DNA of 64,000 nt. Origin: Streptomyces sp. RerS4 (GTDB taxonomy: Bacteria > Actinomycetota > Actinomycetes > Streptomycetales > Streptomycetaceae). Shown here piece by piece: positions 7,398-15,150 of this stretch (position 1 is the first letter of the stretch; each line of letters begins with the position of its first letter). The notes under the pieces are model-generated. The model saw only the letters and a list, made by a program, of their open reading frames with translations. It searched no databases and had not been told where the DNA came from. The DNA lies in NCBI RefSeq assembly GCF_023515955.1, contig NZ_CP097323.1, positions 1-64,000 on the forward strand, given 5' to 3'. A program made the translations under genes and the position numbers.

Positions 7398-7412
7398 CGG
7401 CGTTAACGCCGT
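7393..7412. repeat. Last GTTAACGGC copy, imperfect palindrome
   Basis: GTTAACGGCGTTAACGCCGT followed by AGG instead of TAA gives an imperfect version of the palindromes at 6128-6201. It is the rightmost copy that I can find; none is seen from here to 64000. It contains the stop codon of the preceding membrane-protein gene. Confidence 0.85.
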
Positions 7413-7548
7413 AGGGGGGGGCGGAGGTCGGGGCTCCGGTGGGAGTCCGGTCGGGCTCCGGTGGGGGCGCCGACTGTGGCCGCGAGGATTCCGTGCCCCT
7501 TCCGCGGAACCGGTGGACGCGGTCGACGCGGTGTGTGGAGAGCCCCCC

Positions 7549-8148
7549 ATGGTCAAGCAGGAGCGTGCGGCGCGCACGCGGGAAGCCCTCGTGCGCGCCG
7601 CCGCGGCGGTGTTCGTCGAAGAGGGGTACGTCGCCGCCTCGGTCGCCGCGATCAGCCGGCGGGCCGGACTGACCTCGGGCGCGCTGCACTTCCACTTCGA
7701 GAGCAAGGCCGCGCTCGCCGCGGCCGTGGAGTACCGCGCGGCGGACGCGGTGCGTCGGCTCACCGAGGGCGGGGACGGCGGCGATCCGTTGCGGACGCTC
7801 GTCGAATCGACGTACGCGCTCATGGACCTCTTCACCCGGGACGTCGTGGTGCGGGCCGGCTTCGCGCTGTCCGTGGACGTCGCCTACCGCGGCCATGTCG
7901 AACTGCGCGGCCAGTGGGGCCGATGGGTGGGCGAACTGCTCGGCGCAGCGCACCGGGCTGGCCGGCTCGCCGACGGGGTGTGCCCGCAGGACGCGGCGCG
8001 GGTGGTCCTGGCCTCGACCGTGGGGCTGGAGGTGTTGGGGGTCGCCGAACCCGACTGGGCCGCGCCGCACACCCTCGCCCGGATCTGGGCGCTGCTGCTG
8101 CCCAGGATCGCGTCGGATGGGGAGCTGGAAACAGACCGCTTGGTTTGA
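7549..8148 (+). CDS. GBL-receptor-type TetR regulator 2
   Basis: A 199-residue TetR repressor. The ATG at 7549 has GGAG eight bases upstream; an earlier in-frame ATG lacks a site. The helix-turn-helix reads SVAAISRRAGLTSGALHFHF (about residues 31-50). Trp123 and Trp126 lie in the region of the ArpA ligand-pocket tryptophan. The protein is a close paralogue of the TetR encoded at 20130 (both start MVKQERAARTRE). It is followed by an ARE-bearing promoter and a SARP gene, the same order as at 20130-21889, so it is likely the local repressor of that SARP. Confidence 0.85.
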   Translation: MVKQERAARTREALVRAAAAVFVEEGYVAASVAAISRRAGLTSGALHFHFESKAALAAAVEYRAADAVRRLTEGGDGGDPLRTLVESTYALMDLFTRDVVVRAGFALSVDVAYRGHVELRGQWGRWVGELLGAAHRAGRLADGVCPQDAARVVLASTVGLEVLGVAEPDWAAPHTLARIWALLLPRIASDGELETDRLV

Positions 8149-8283
8149 TCTTGTGTGTGTGGAGGGGTTTGCGGCGCCCGTTGAGGGGTGGTCCAGGGTG
8201 TTCGTGCCGCCGTCCGAGTGGCTGTTGTCTTGTGTATAGGCAGGTCAGGCAGGGTTCTTGAGTGGAAGTAGAGTCTGACTGGT

Positions 8284-8338
8284 CATAAAACAGCGCGGAC
8301 GGTTTGATATTGACAAACCGTTGGGCCTGTTTTCTACT
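8284..8338 (+). promoter_or_regulatory. SARP 1 promoter with two opposed AREs
   Basis: AAAACAG-N6-CGGTTTG (8287-8306) and its mirror CAAACCG-N6-CTGTTTT (8314-8333) form a large interrupted palindrome; each half fits the butyrolactone-receptor ARE. The -35 box TTGACA (8310-8315) lies between them, with a possible -10 TCTACT at 8333-8338 after 17 bp. A receptor bound to either ARE would cover the promoter. The GTG start of the SARP gene follows 40 bp later. Confidence 0.75.
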
Positions 8339-8377
8339 GACTCTTGCGACTCATCCAAGGACACAGGGGAGTACGAC

Positions 8378-9277
8378 GTGGACATCGATGTACTGGGCGC
8401 ACTGGCCGTGCGGGAGAACGGGATCTCCATCACGCCGACCGCCCCCAAGCCCCGGCAGGTCCTGGCCCTGTTGGCCCTCCATGCCGACCAGGTCGTGCCG
8501 GTCTCGGCACTGATCGAGGAGCTGTGGGGCGGGTTGCCGCCGCGCAGTGCGCGTACGACCCTGCAGACGTACGTACTCCAGCTGCGCGCGCTCATCGCCA
8601 CCGCCCTGGAAGGCCGGGAAGGCCAGGAGGGCAACGGCAGGGTGCGCACCGCGAAGGAGGTGCTCGTCACGCTGCCCGGGGGCTACCTCCTCAGCAGCGG
8701 TGGCGGGAGGAGTGATGTCCGTGAATTCGACCGGCTGGCCGGGATGGGCTACCGGGCGATGGACGCGGGGGACTTCCCGAACGCGGCGCGTCTGTTGCGG
8801 GAGGCGTTGGCGTTGTGGTCGGGGCCGGCGTTCGCCGATGTGCAGGGCGGCGTACAGCTGGACATGGAGACGCGCCGTCTGGAGGAGACCCGGCTGTGCG
8901 CGCTCGATCAGCGCATCGAGGCCGACCTGCGCCTGGGCCGGCACCGCGAGCTCCTCGCCGAACTGACCGTCCTGGCCAGCCGCTACCGCACCCACGAGAA
9001 CCTCCACGGCCAGTTCATGCTCGCCCTGCACCGCTCCGGCCGCCGCGGCGAAGCCCTGGACGTGTACCAGCGGCTGCGCGCCACGCTCGTACGGGACCTG
9101 GGGCTGGAGCCGTCCGGGGCGCTGCGCCGGTTGCAGCGCTCGATCCTGATGGCCGGCCCGGAGGGTGCCGGAGCCGCGGCCGCCGCGACGGGAGCCGGGG
9201 TCGCGGTCGGCGCCGGGGTCGGCGCGGGTGAGGCGGTCGTCGGGGGAGCCAGGGTCGAGCGGCTCGTGCGGGCCTGA
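8378..9277 (+). CDS. SARP-family transcriptional activator 1
   Basis: A 299-residue Streptomyces antibiotic regulatory protein. The GTG at 8378 follows GGGGAG with a six-base gap; upstream residues would lie in the promoter. An OmpR-like winged helix (residues about 1-100, DVLGALAVRENG to the GGYLLSS turn) is followed by a bacterial transcriptional activation domain (about 105-250). SARPs bind direct heptamer repeats in antibiotic gene promoters and recruit RNA polymerase. The last ~45 residues are Ala/Gly/Val-rich and not part of the family core. A 348-bp stretch of the gene is identical, except for one base, to the SARP gene at 21068. The double ARE upstream implies butyrolactone control. 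Confidence 0.92.
   Translation: MDIDVLGALAVRENGISITPTAPKPRQVLALLALHADQVVPVSALIEELWGGLPPRSARTTLQTYVLQLRALIATALEGREGQEGNGRVRTAKEVLVTLPGGYLLSSGGGRSDVREFDRLAGMGYRAMDAGDFPNAARLLREALALWSGPAFADVQGGVQLDMETRRLEETRLCALDQRIEADLRLGRHRELLAELTVLASRYRTHENLHGQFMLALHRSGRRGEALDVYQRLRATLVRDLGLEPSGALRRLQRSILMAGPEGAGAAAAATGAGVAVGAGVGAGEAVVGGARVERLVRA
8711..9058 (+). repeat. 348-bp tract shared with SARP 3
   Basis: Positions 8711-9058 match 21383-21730 base for base except at 8878 (T versus G at 21550). The flanking parts of the two SARP genes differ much more. This sharp boundary points to recent gene conversion, or to recombination between the two copies. Confidence 0.9.
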
Positions 9278-9331
9278 CCACGGCGCGCGGTGTGGGCGTG
9301 GAGAGAGTCGGGGGCGGAAGGAGACGGAGCG

Positions 9332-10093
9332 GTGCAGGAGAGGTCGGAGCGAACCCGAAGGCGGCTGGTCTTCGCCGGGGCCGAGATGTTCCACCGCAAC
9401 GGATACGCCAACGCGACGCTCGGCGAGATCGCGGGCGCTGCCGGGGTGACGAAGGGGGCGCTGTACTTCCATTTCGCCTCGAAGGACGAGCTCGCGGACG
9501 CCGTGCAACAGCGCGGCTGCCTGCTGCTGCACGACGCCGTGCGCGGGTTGCGGGAGTCCGGTGCCTCGCCCTTGCAGGCGCTGATCGACATGACGCACTG
9601 GCTGGCGCGGACGCTGCACGAGGACCCGGCGATCCCGGCGAGCTTTCGGATCACGAAGGAGTGCGCGGGGCAGCAGCCGGCGGTGGTCGACTTCCACGGG
9701 ACGTGGCTGGCGGCGGTGTGCGGGCTGCTGCGGATGGCGCGGGACACCGGGGAGTTGCCGGTCGGCGGCGGCGGTTGCGTCGACGGTGGCGGTGGCGGTG
9801 ACGGTGGTTCGGTCGATGGCGGTGCCGTCGAGGGTGCGGCCGACGCCGGCTGGGAGAGCGCCGAGGCCTTGGTGGGCGCGGTCGTCTGCGGCATCGAGGT
9901 GCTGGCCGGGACCGGGCTGACGTACTGGGAGTTGCAGCGGAAGGTGGCCGCCCTGTGGGGGCTGCTGCTGCCGAGCCTGGTCGGCGAGGAGCGCGTCGGG
10001 GAGTACCGGACCGCCGCGGTGGACGCCCGTGCGGTGGGCGCGCCTGCGGTGGGCGGGGAGCGGCGCTACGAGTTCCTCGGCAGCGGGGTGTAG
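9332..10093 (+). CDS. GBL-receptor-type TetR regulator 3 with Gly/Asp insert
   Basis: A 253-residue TetR repressor. The GTG at 9332 has AGGAG eight bases upstream. The helix-turn-helix (about residues 28-48) ends in the receptor signature GVTKGALYFHF and Trp125 occupies the ligand-pocket position. Residues about 144-173 are an unusual insert rich in Gly, Asp, Val and Ala, placed between the ligand-domain helices; it is coded by GGTGGCGGT-like triplet repeats. The C-terminus is also longer than usual. It lies between SARP 1 and SARP 2 and may repress one of them. The fold should tolerate a surface loop, but dimerisation could be affected. Confidence 0.85.
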   Translation: MQERSERTRRRLVFAGAEMFHRNGYANATLGEIAGAAGVTKGALYFHFASKDELADAVQQRGCLLLHDAVRGLRESGASPLQALIDMTHWLARTLHEDPAIPASFRITKECAGQQPAVVDFHGTWLAAVCGLLRMARDTGELPVGGGGCVDGGGGGDGGSVDGGAVEGAADAGWESAEALVGAVVCGIEVLAGTGLTYWELQRKVAALWGLLLPSLVGEERVGEYRTAAVDARAVGAPAVGGERRYEFLGSGV

Positions 10094-10530
10094 GACGCCG
10101 TGCGGGGCCGCGGGGTGCGGCGGGTGGCGGGTGGCGCGCGTGCGCCGCGTGCAGGGTGCGGGGTACGGCGTGCGGGCACGGGCCACGGGCGCGGCGTGCG
10201 GGCACGGGCTCGGGGTGTCGGGCACGGCGTACGGCATACGGGGCTCGGGGCGCGGGCTCGGCGTACGGGTTCGGGTGCGGCGTACGGCGTACGGGCTCGG
10301 GCTCGGGCGCGGCGCGGGGTACGGCGTGCGGGCACGGGCCACGGGCGCGGCGTGCGGGCACGGGCTCGGGCGCGGGCGCGGCGTGCGGCGTGCGGGCACG
10401 GGGTGCCGGGCTCGGCGTGCGGGCTCGGGCTCGGGGCGTGGTGTACGGCGCGCGGGCGCGGGGTGCTGGGCACGGGCTTGGCAGTGGGGTTGGGCATCGA
10501 GGGGAATCGACGGGAAGCGGAGGAGACACC
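10094..10530. repeat. GC-rich degenerate tandem repeat region
   Basis: The 437 bp between TetR 3 and SARP 2 contain no convincing gene. They are made of reshuffled 6-9 bp words such as GGGCACGGG, GGGCTCGGG and GTACGGCGT. A 57-bp block at 10158-10214 recurs exactly at 10314-10370, 156 bp away. The region must hold the SARP 2 promoter, but no ARE or clear -35/-10 is visible. It looks like slippage-driven expansion. Confidence 0.8.
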
Positions 10531-11352
10531 GTGAGGATTCAGGTTCTGGGTCCGTTGAGTGCCGAGGTGGACGGTCGCTCGATCGTGCCGACGGCGGGCA
10601 AGCCGCGGCAGATCCTGGCTCTGCTCGCACTGCACCCGGGGCGGGTGGTCCCGGTGCCCACCCTCATGGAGGAGATCTGGGGGACCGACCTGCCCCACAG
10701 CGCGCACACCACCCTGCAGACGTACATCCTCCAGCTGCGCCGCCGGCTCGGCACGGCCATGGGACCGGGCAGCCCGCAGGCCGCGAAGGAGGTGCTCGCG
10801 ACCCGGCACGGCGGATACCTGTTGCAGGTGCTGCCCGAGGCCGTCGACGTCAACCGGTACCAGACCCTCGTGACCCGGGGCCAGAGCGCCTTCGAGGAGG
10901 GCGACGACCAGGCCGCGGCGGGTTTGCTGCGGGAGGCGCTCGCGCTGTGGCAGGGGCGCGCGCTGGTCGACGTACGGGTCGGGCCGATCCTGGAGATCGA
11001 GGTCATGCGGCTGGAGGAGAGCCGGCTGGGCACGGTGGAACGGCGCATCGACGTGGACCTGCGGCTGGGTCGGCACAGTGAACTGCTGGCAGAGCTCACG
11101 GAGTTGACGGCTCGTCATCGGCAGCACGAGGGGCTGCACTCCCAGCTGATGGTGGCGCTGTACCGGTCCGGCCGGCAGGCGGGCGCGCTCGACGTCTACC
11201 GGCGGCTGCGCAACCGGCTGATCGGCGAGCTGGGTGTCGAGCCGTCGCCCCAGTTGCGGCGGCTGCATCAGGCGATGCTGACGGTGGACCCGGCCCTGGA
11301 CGTCGTCGCCGGACCCCGGCGGGGATCCACGTTCGACCTGTACGCGGCCTGA
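10531..11352 (+). CDS. SARP-family transcriptional activator 2
   Basis: A 273-residue SARP. The GTG at 10531 follows GGAGGAGACACC, a good ribosome site. The winged-helix domain spans about residues 1-95 (RIQVLGPLSAEVDG to GGYLLQV) and the activation domain about 100-250. It is a close paralogue of the SARP at 22227; both share the start IQVLGPLSAEV and the tail STFDLYAA, and they are distinct from the SARP 1/3 pair. A GC-rich hairpin follows the stop. Its target is not shown by the sequence; the PKS promoters downstream are the obvious candidates. Confidence 0.92.
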   Translation: MRIQVLGPLSAEVDGRSIVPTAGKPRQILALLALHPGRVVPVPTLMEEIWGTDLPHSAHTTLQTYILQLRRRLGTAMGPGSPQAAKEVLATRHGGYLLQVLPEAVDVNRYQTLVTRGQSAFEEGDDQAAAGLLREALALWQGRALVDVRVGPILEIEVMRLEESRLGTVERRIDVDLRLGRHSELLAELTELTARHRQHEGLHSQLMVALYRSGRQAGALDVYRRLRNRLIGELGVEPSPQLRRLHQAMLTVDPALDVVAGPRRGSTFDLYAA

Positions 11353-11353
11353 G

Positions 11354-11380
11354 GCCCCCGCGCGCCCGGCGCGCGAGGGC
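11354..11380 (+). terminator. Hairpin after SARP 2
   Basis: GCCCCCGCGCGC (11354-11365) pairs with GCGCGCGAGGGC (11369-11380) with one mismatch and a three-base loop, directly after the SARP 2 stop. No T-run follows, which is common for actinomycete terminators. Confidence 0.5.
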
Positions 11381-11398
11381 CGCGGGCATGCTGGGCGG

Positions 11399-12598
11399 AT
11401 GGATGATCAACGTGTGGCCGCCGGCCTGGAGCCGTTTCGGATCGACGTGCCGCAGCGCGAGCTCGACGATCTCGACGCGCGGCTGCGGCGCGTGCGCTGG
11501 CCCGACGGGCTCGACGGCGTCGGCTGGTCGTACGGGATCCCGCTCGCCGAGATGCGCGAACTCGTACGCCACTGGCGCGAGGAGTACGACTGGCGGGCCG
11601 CCGAGGCCCGGCTGAACCGCTGGCCGCAGTACACCACCGTCATCGACGGGGCGCGGGTCCACTTCGCGTACCTGCGCTCGCCCGAGCCGGATGCCACGCC
11701 GCTGCTGATGACGCACGGCTGGCCGGGGTCGTTCGTGGAGTTCCAGCGGGTCGCCGGCCCGCTGACGGACCCCCGCGCCCACGGCGGTGATCCCGCCGAC
11801 GCCTTCCACCTGGTGCTGCCGAGCATCCCCGGCTTCACCCTGTCCGGGCCGACGACCGAGCCCGGCTGGGAGTTCAAGCGGGTCGCCCGCGCGTTCGGCG
11901 TGCTGATGGAGCGGCTCGGGCACGCCTCGTACGGGGTCCAGGGCGGCGACTGGGGCGCGGCGATCTCGCGCGAGCTGGGCCGGCTGCGGCCGGGCAACGT
12001 GATCGGCGTCCACCTGAACCTGTTGCCCGGGGGCGGGGCGACGGCCGAGCCCCGGGAAGCCGAACTGGCCGCGCTGAGCCCCGCCGAGCGGGAGCGCACG
12101 CGCGCGTCCTGGGAGCGGTATCGCGTCTGGGCGCGCGAGCGGCAGGGCTACGCCGACATCCAGGCGACCCGGCCGCAGACCCTCGCGTACGGGTTGAACG
12201 ATTCGCCGGTCGGGCTGCTCGCGTGGATCGGGGAGAAGTTCGCCGAGTGGAGCGATCCGCGGTGCCCGATCGACCGGGAGCAGATGCTGACGAACGTGAT
12301 GCTGTACTGGCTGACGGGGACGGTGGGATCGGCGGCCCGGATCTACTACGAGCGCGCGCACGCCGACTACCACGGGCAGCCGCCCGAGGTGTCGACCACC
12401 CCGACGGCGCTCGCCGATTTCCCCCGGGACAACTTCATCCCGCTGCGGCACGTGGCCGCGCGGACCGACGCGATCGTGCGCTGGACCTCGTACGACCGGG
12501 GCGGGCACTTCCCCGCCATGGAGGTGCCGGAGCTGCTGGTGGGAGACGTACGGGCCTTCTTTCGGGAGCTGAGGGGCGTGTCGGGCGGGCGCGGGTGA
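11399..12598 (+). CDS. Epoxide hydrolase (microsomal type)
   Basis: A 399-residue alpha/beta hydrolase of the epoxide-hydrolase family with the N-terminal EHN domain (about residues 10-110, PFRIDVPQRELDDLDARLRR). The oxyanion motif HGWPGS is followed by the nucleophile elbow GGDWG, whose Asp attacks the epoxide; the catalytic His lies in GGHFPAME near the C-terminus. Two tyrosines that polarise the epoxide are expected in the cap, where IYYERAH fits. The ATG at 11399 has no strong ribosome site. It opens epoxides to diols. A role in tailoring the epoxidised polyketide is possible but it sits among regulators, 12 kb from the biosynthetic genes, so a detoxification role is equally possible. Confidence 0.88.
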   Translation: MDDQRVAAGLEPFRIDVPQRELDDLDARLRRVRWPDGLDGVGWSYGIPLAEMRELVRHWREEYDWRAAEARLNRWPQYTTVIDGARVHFAYLRSPEPDATPLLMTHGWPGSFVEFQRVAGPLTDPRAHGGDPADAFHLVLPSIPGFTLSGPTTEPGWEFKRVARAFGVLMERLGHASYGVQGGDWGAAISRELGRLRPGNVIGVHLNLLPGGGATAEPREAELAALSPAERERTRASWERYRVWARERQGYADIQATRPQTLAYGLNDSPVGLLAWIGEKFAEWSDPRCPIDREQMLTNVMLYWLTGTVGSAARIYYERAHADYHGQPPEVSTTPTALADFPRDNFIPLRHVAARTDAIVRWTSYDRGGHFPAMEVPELLVGDVRAFFRELRGVSGGRG

Positions 12599-12655
12599 AC
12601 GCCGGCAGGTGAAAAGCGCCGGCCCCGGCGGTGGTGGGCCGGTGATCATGGGGCG

Positions 12656-13162
12656 ATGGAATCGATACGACGCACCGCGCCCGTCCTCGTCGGCGACGAA
12701 CGGGCCGTCCTCACCAGCCTCCTGGACCGGCAACGCGACACCCTGCGGATGAAGTGCGCCGGGCTGACGGCCGAGGAACTGCGGCGCGCGGCCACCCCGC
12801 CGTCCGGGCTGACCCTGCTCGGGTTGGTCCGGCACCTGGCCGAGGTCGAGCGGGGCTGGTTCCGCAACGTCCTGGGCGGCGAGGACGTCCGGGGACACTT
12901 CCCGAAGAACGAGGCCGGGGAGTGGACGGAGTTCCACGTCGAGGACGCGGACCCGGACGAGGCCTTCGCCCTCTGGGCCGACAGCTGCGCGCGCTCGCGG
13001 GCGATCGTCGAGGCCGCCGAGTCCCTCGACGTCCAGGGCTCCTCCGGGGACGAGCGCTACTCCCTGCGCTACGTACTGGCCCACATGATCGAGGAATACG
13101 CCCGCCACAACGGGCACGCCGACCTGTTGCGCGAGGCGATCGACGGGGCGACGGGCGAGTGA
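12656..13162 (+). CDS. DinB-family (DUF664) protein
   Basis: A 168-residue four-helix-bundle protein of the DinB/DUF664 family, which includes thiol-dependent enzymes such as mycothiol transferases. Metal-binding histidines fit the segments LVRHLAEVERGWF (about residues 57-69) and HMIEEYARHNGHADLL near the C-terminus. It may conjugate mycothiol to electrophiles, which would suit a neighbourhood with an epoxide hydrolase, but the substrate cannot be read from sequence. It is convergent with the flavoprotein gene at 13187. Confidence 0.85.
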   Translation: MESIRRTAPVLVGDERAVLTSLLDRQRDTLRMKCAGLTAEELRRAATPPSGLTLLGLVRHLAEVERGWFRNVLGGEDVRGHFPKNEAGEWTEFHVEDADPDEAFALWADSCARSRAIVEAAESLDVQGSSGDERYSLRYVLAHMIEEYARHNGHADLLREAIDGATGE

Positions 13163-13186
13163 GGGGCGCGTGAGGGGCGGGGGCGC

Positions 13187-13732
13187 TCAGGTCTGAGGGA
13201 CGGCCGTACGGTCCACCGCGTTCAGGGCGAGCTGCCAGGGGAAGTGCGCCGGGGTGTCCGGGCCGGCCGGGCCGGGGACGAAGCCGCCCTCGCCGTAGAG
13301 GAGTTCGGCGCCGGCGCCGCGCAGGACCGTCAGGGATTGCTCGAACTGCGGGTGCGCGGCGAGCGCGGCGTTCGTGCACGGCATCGCGACCACCGGGGTG
13401 CCCTTGCCGAGGGCCTCGGCGGCCACGCCGACGGTGAAGCGGTCGGTGAGGCCGAGCGCCCAGGCGTTGACGGTGTTGAAGGTGGCCGGGGCGAAGAGCA
13501 GCGCGTCCGCGGCCGGCCACACGTCGGGCTCACCGGGCATCTTGTACTGCCACCGCACCGGGTTGCCGGTGAGGGCGGCGAGCCCGTCGAGGCTCCCCGA
13601 GACCCACTGCGCCGCCGTCGGGGTCAGGCCGAGGCAGACGTCCCAGCCGCGCGACTGGGCGTCCTCGATCACGTGGGCCACGTCGAAGACGGGCGGGGCG
13701 GCGGAGCAGAACAGGTAGAGAGTCCTCGTCAT
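13187..13732 (-). CDS. Flavoprotein of the HFCD family
   Basis: A 181-residue flavoprotein resembling the phosphopantothenoylcysteine decarboxylase half of CoaBC and peptide-cysteine decarboxylases. The Rossmann-like start LYLFCSAAPPVFDV and the FMN-contacting segments ALLFAPATFNTVNAWALG and PVVAMPCTNAAL match that fold. Such stand-alone proteins are common in Streptomyces and mostly uncharacterised. Nothing nearby encodes a cysteine peptide substrate, so I assign only the family. Confidence 0.8.
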   Translation of the reverse strand: MTRTLYLFCSAAPPVFDVAHVIEDAQSRGWDVCLGLTPTAAQWVSGSLDGLAALTGNPVRWQYKMPGEPDVWPAADALLFAPATFNTVNAWALGLTDRFTVGVAAEALGKGTPVVAMPCTNAALAAHPQFEQSLTVLRGAGAELLYGEGGFVPGPAGPDTPAHFPWQLALNAVDRTAVPQT

Positions 13733-13779
13733 ACCGCCATGTGATCATATTGCTTGACCTGAAGTGGGCCTGAAGCCGG

Positions 13780-14283
13780 TCAGACCGTGGTGATCTTCGC
13801 CGCGAAGGAGTCCAGGTTGTCCCACATGCGTGCGAGGCGCTCGTCCAGGGTGAGGGACTCCTCGTAGCGGGCGGTGCGCAGCTTGGGCTGCCGCTTGCCG
13901 CGCACGTAGAGGGAGCAGGCGAGGTCGGCGCAGATGTACGTGCCGACCGTGTTGCCCTCGCGGCCGCGCACGCCCGCCAGGGGCGCGGCGAGCAGGGTGA
14001 CGCCGGAGGAGGCGTGCCCGGTCAGGCAGATCTGGCACAGGCTGGACTTCACCGCGCTGGTGCGGCCGACGGCGGGGACGCGCAGCGAGATGCCGAGGGG
14101 GCCGTCGGGGCGGGGCAGGACGAGGTGGGCCCGCAGCGGGGCGCCGGGATCGACCCAGCCCAGGAAGTCGAGGTCCGGCCAGGGCAGTTCGGCGAAGTCG
14201 AGCGGCAGTCGCAGGCGGGCCGCCTCGCCCTTGGTGCAGTTCACGAAGGATGAGCGGATCTGTTTCTCGTTGAGCGGTTCCAC
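13780..14283 (-). CDS. FBP-domain protein with C-terminal treble-clef zinc finger
   Basis: A 167-residue protein of the actinobacterial FBP family. The best start is GTG at 14283 (VEPLNEKQIRSSFVNCTKGE), the usual beginning of this family; the ribosome site is weak. The C-terminal zinc-finger cysteines are visible as CQICLTG and CADLAC, spaced about 38 residues apart, followed by the conserved RYEES segment and ERLARMWDNLDSFAAKI. The family resembles elongation-factor-G-binding proteins that act on ribosomes under fusidic-acid stress, so a translation-related role is plausible but unproved. Confidence 0.8.
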   Translation of the reverse strand: MEPLNEKQIRSSFVNCTKGEAARLRLPLDFAELPWPDLDFLGWVDPGAPLRAHLVLPRPDGPLGISLRVPAVGRTSAVKSSLCQICLTGHASSGVTLLAAPLAGVRGREGNTVGTYICADLACSLYVRGKRQPKLRTARYEESLTLDERLARMWDNLDSFAAKITTV

Positions 14284-14421
14284 GGGAGTCGACCCTAATG
14301 CCGGTTCCGGCGGTGCGCACCCGGGATCTATCGCGGCGGGAGCGATGAGTTTCGGGTGGGGGGCCGGTCTACATGAGCGAGACGCGGCCACCGAGGCGGC
14401 GTCCACGGACAGGAGCGCGAC

Positions 14422-14625
14422 ATGAGCGAGCCGGTGAAGGGCCCCGCGAGCTACTTCCCTTCCATCGAGAAGAAGTACGGCCGTCCGATCGCGGAGTGGC
14501 AGGACCTGATCCGTGCCTCCGCGCTGGGCCGGCACATGGAGCTGGTCGCCTGGCTCAAGACCGAGCACGGCCTCGGGCACGGCCACGCCAACGCGCTGGT
14601 CAAACACACGCTGTCGGAGGGGTAG
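14422..14625 (+). CDS. DUF4287-domain protein
   Basis: A 67-residue protein that is a complete DUF4287 unit: GPASYFPSIEKKYGRPIAEW followed by a helix ending in WLKTEHGLGHGHANALV. The ATG has GGAG six bases upstream. Stand-alone copies are common in actinomycetes and their function is unknown. Short intergenic distances place it between the FBP and GNAT genes on the opposite strand. Confidence 0.8.
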   Translation: MSEPVKGPASYFPSIEKKYGRPIAEWQDLIRASALGRHMELVAWLKTEHGLGHGHANALVKHTLSEG

Positions 14626-14634
14626 CGGCGCGCG

Positions 14635-15141
14635 CTAATCGAGGTCGAGGTCGCGGTCGAGGTCGCCGTCGTCGAGGTCGAGGACGGCGACGCGCTGGTC
14701 GCCGCTGAGTTCGTCGGTGAGGCGGAAGCCCAGCCCGAGGTAGAAGGGTTCGGGGGTGCCCTCGCCCGGGTGGAAGGTGACGTAGGCCTTCGTCGTGCCG
14801 CGCCGGCGCAGTTCGTCCAGGACGCCCCGTACGGCGAACCGGCCGTAGCCCTTTCCCTGGTGGTCGGCGGAGATGGTGAGGCGCCACAGGCCGGAGCGGC
14901 GGCCTTCCGGGTCGACGGCCGGGTTCCAGACGATGTCGAGGAAGGCCATGACGAAGCCGACCACCTCGTCGCCGTCCACGACGGCGCGTGGCCAGGCGGT
15001 CGCGCCGTGGGCGTAGGCCTCGGCGAGCGACTTCACGACGGGCGATACGAGGTGCTCCTGATGCGGGTGTGTCCGCAGGGCGCACAGCGCGTCGACGTTC
15101 TCCGGGGTCACCGGGACCAGACGGGGGGTTGAGTCGATCAT
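14635..15141 (-). CDS. GNAT-family acetyltransferase
   Basis: A 168-residue N-acetyltransferase. The acetyl-CoA loop motif is visible as DHQGKGYGRFAVRGVL (about residues 93-108), preceded by the strand LWRLTIS and followed by the FYLGLGFRLTDE strand-helix. The C-terminus ends in an acidic DLDxDLD repeat coded by GAGGTCGAG-like triplets. The overall pattern is like spermine/spermidine-type acetyltransferases. The substrate is unknown. It starts 10 bp from a MITE-like element. Confidence 0.82.
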   Translation of the reverse strand: MIDSTPRLVPVTPENVDALCALRTHPHQEHLVSPVVKSLAEAYAHGATAWPRAVVDGDEVVGFVMAFLDIVWNPAVDPEGRRSGLWRLTISADHQGKGYGRFAVRGVLDELRRRGTTKAYVTFHPGEGTPEPFYLGLGFRLTDELSGDQRVAVLDLDDGDLDRDLDLD

Positions 15142-15150
15142 GGCCTCAGC

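Noticed and set aside
2030..7412. GTTAAC repeats as copies of the chromosomal Streptomyces parS.
   Set aside because: The chromosomal site as I know it is a GTTTCACGTGAAAC palindrome; the repeats here do not match it.
10158..10370. CRISPR array in the GC-rich repeats.
   Set aside because: Repeat lengths and spacings are irregular, there are no unique spacers and no cas genes.
9651..10529. Long Pro/Ala/Arg frame on the minus strand through the GC-rich repeat region.
   Set aside because: It arises from low-complexity repeats and has no recognisable domain or ribosome site.
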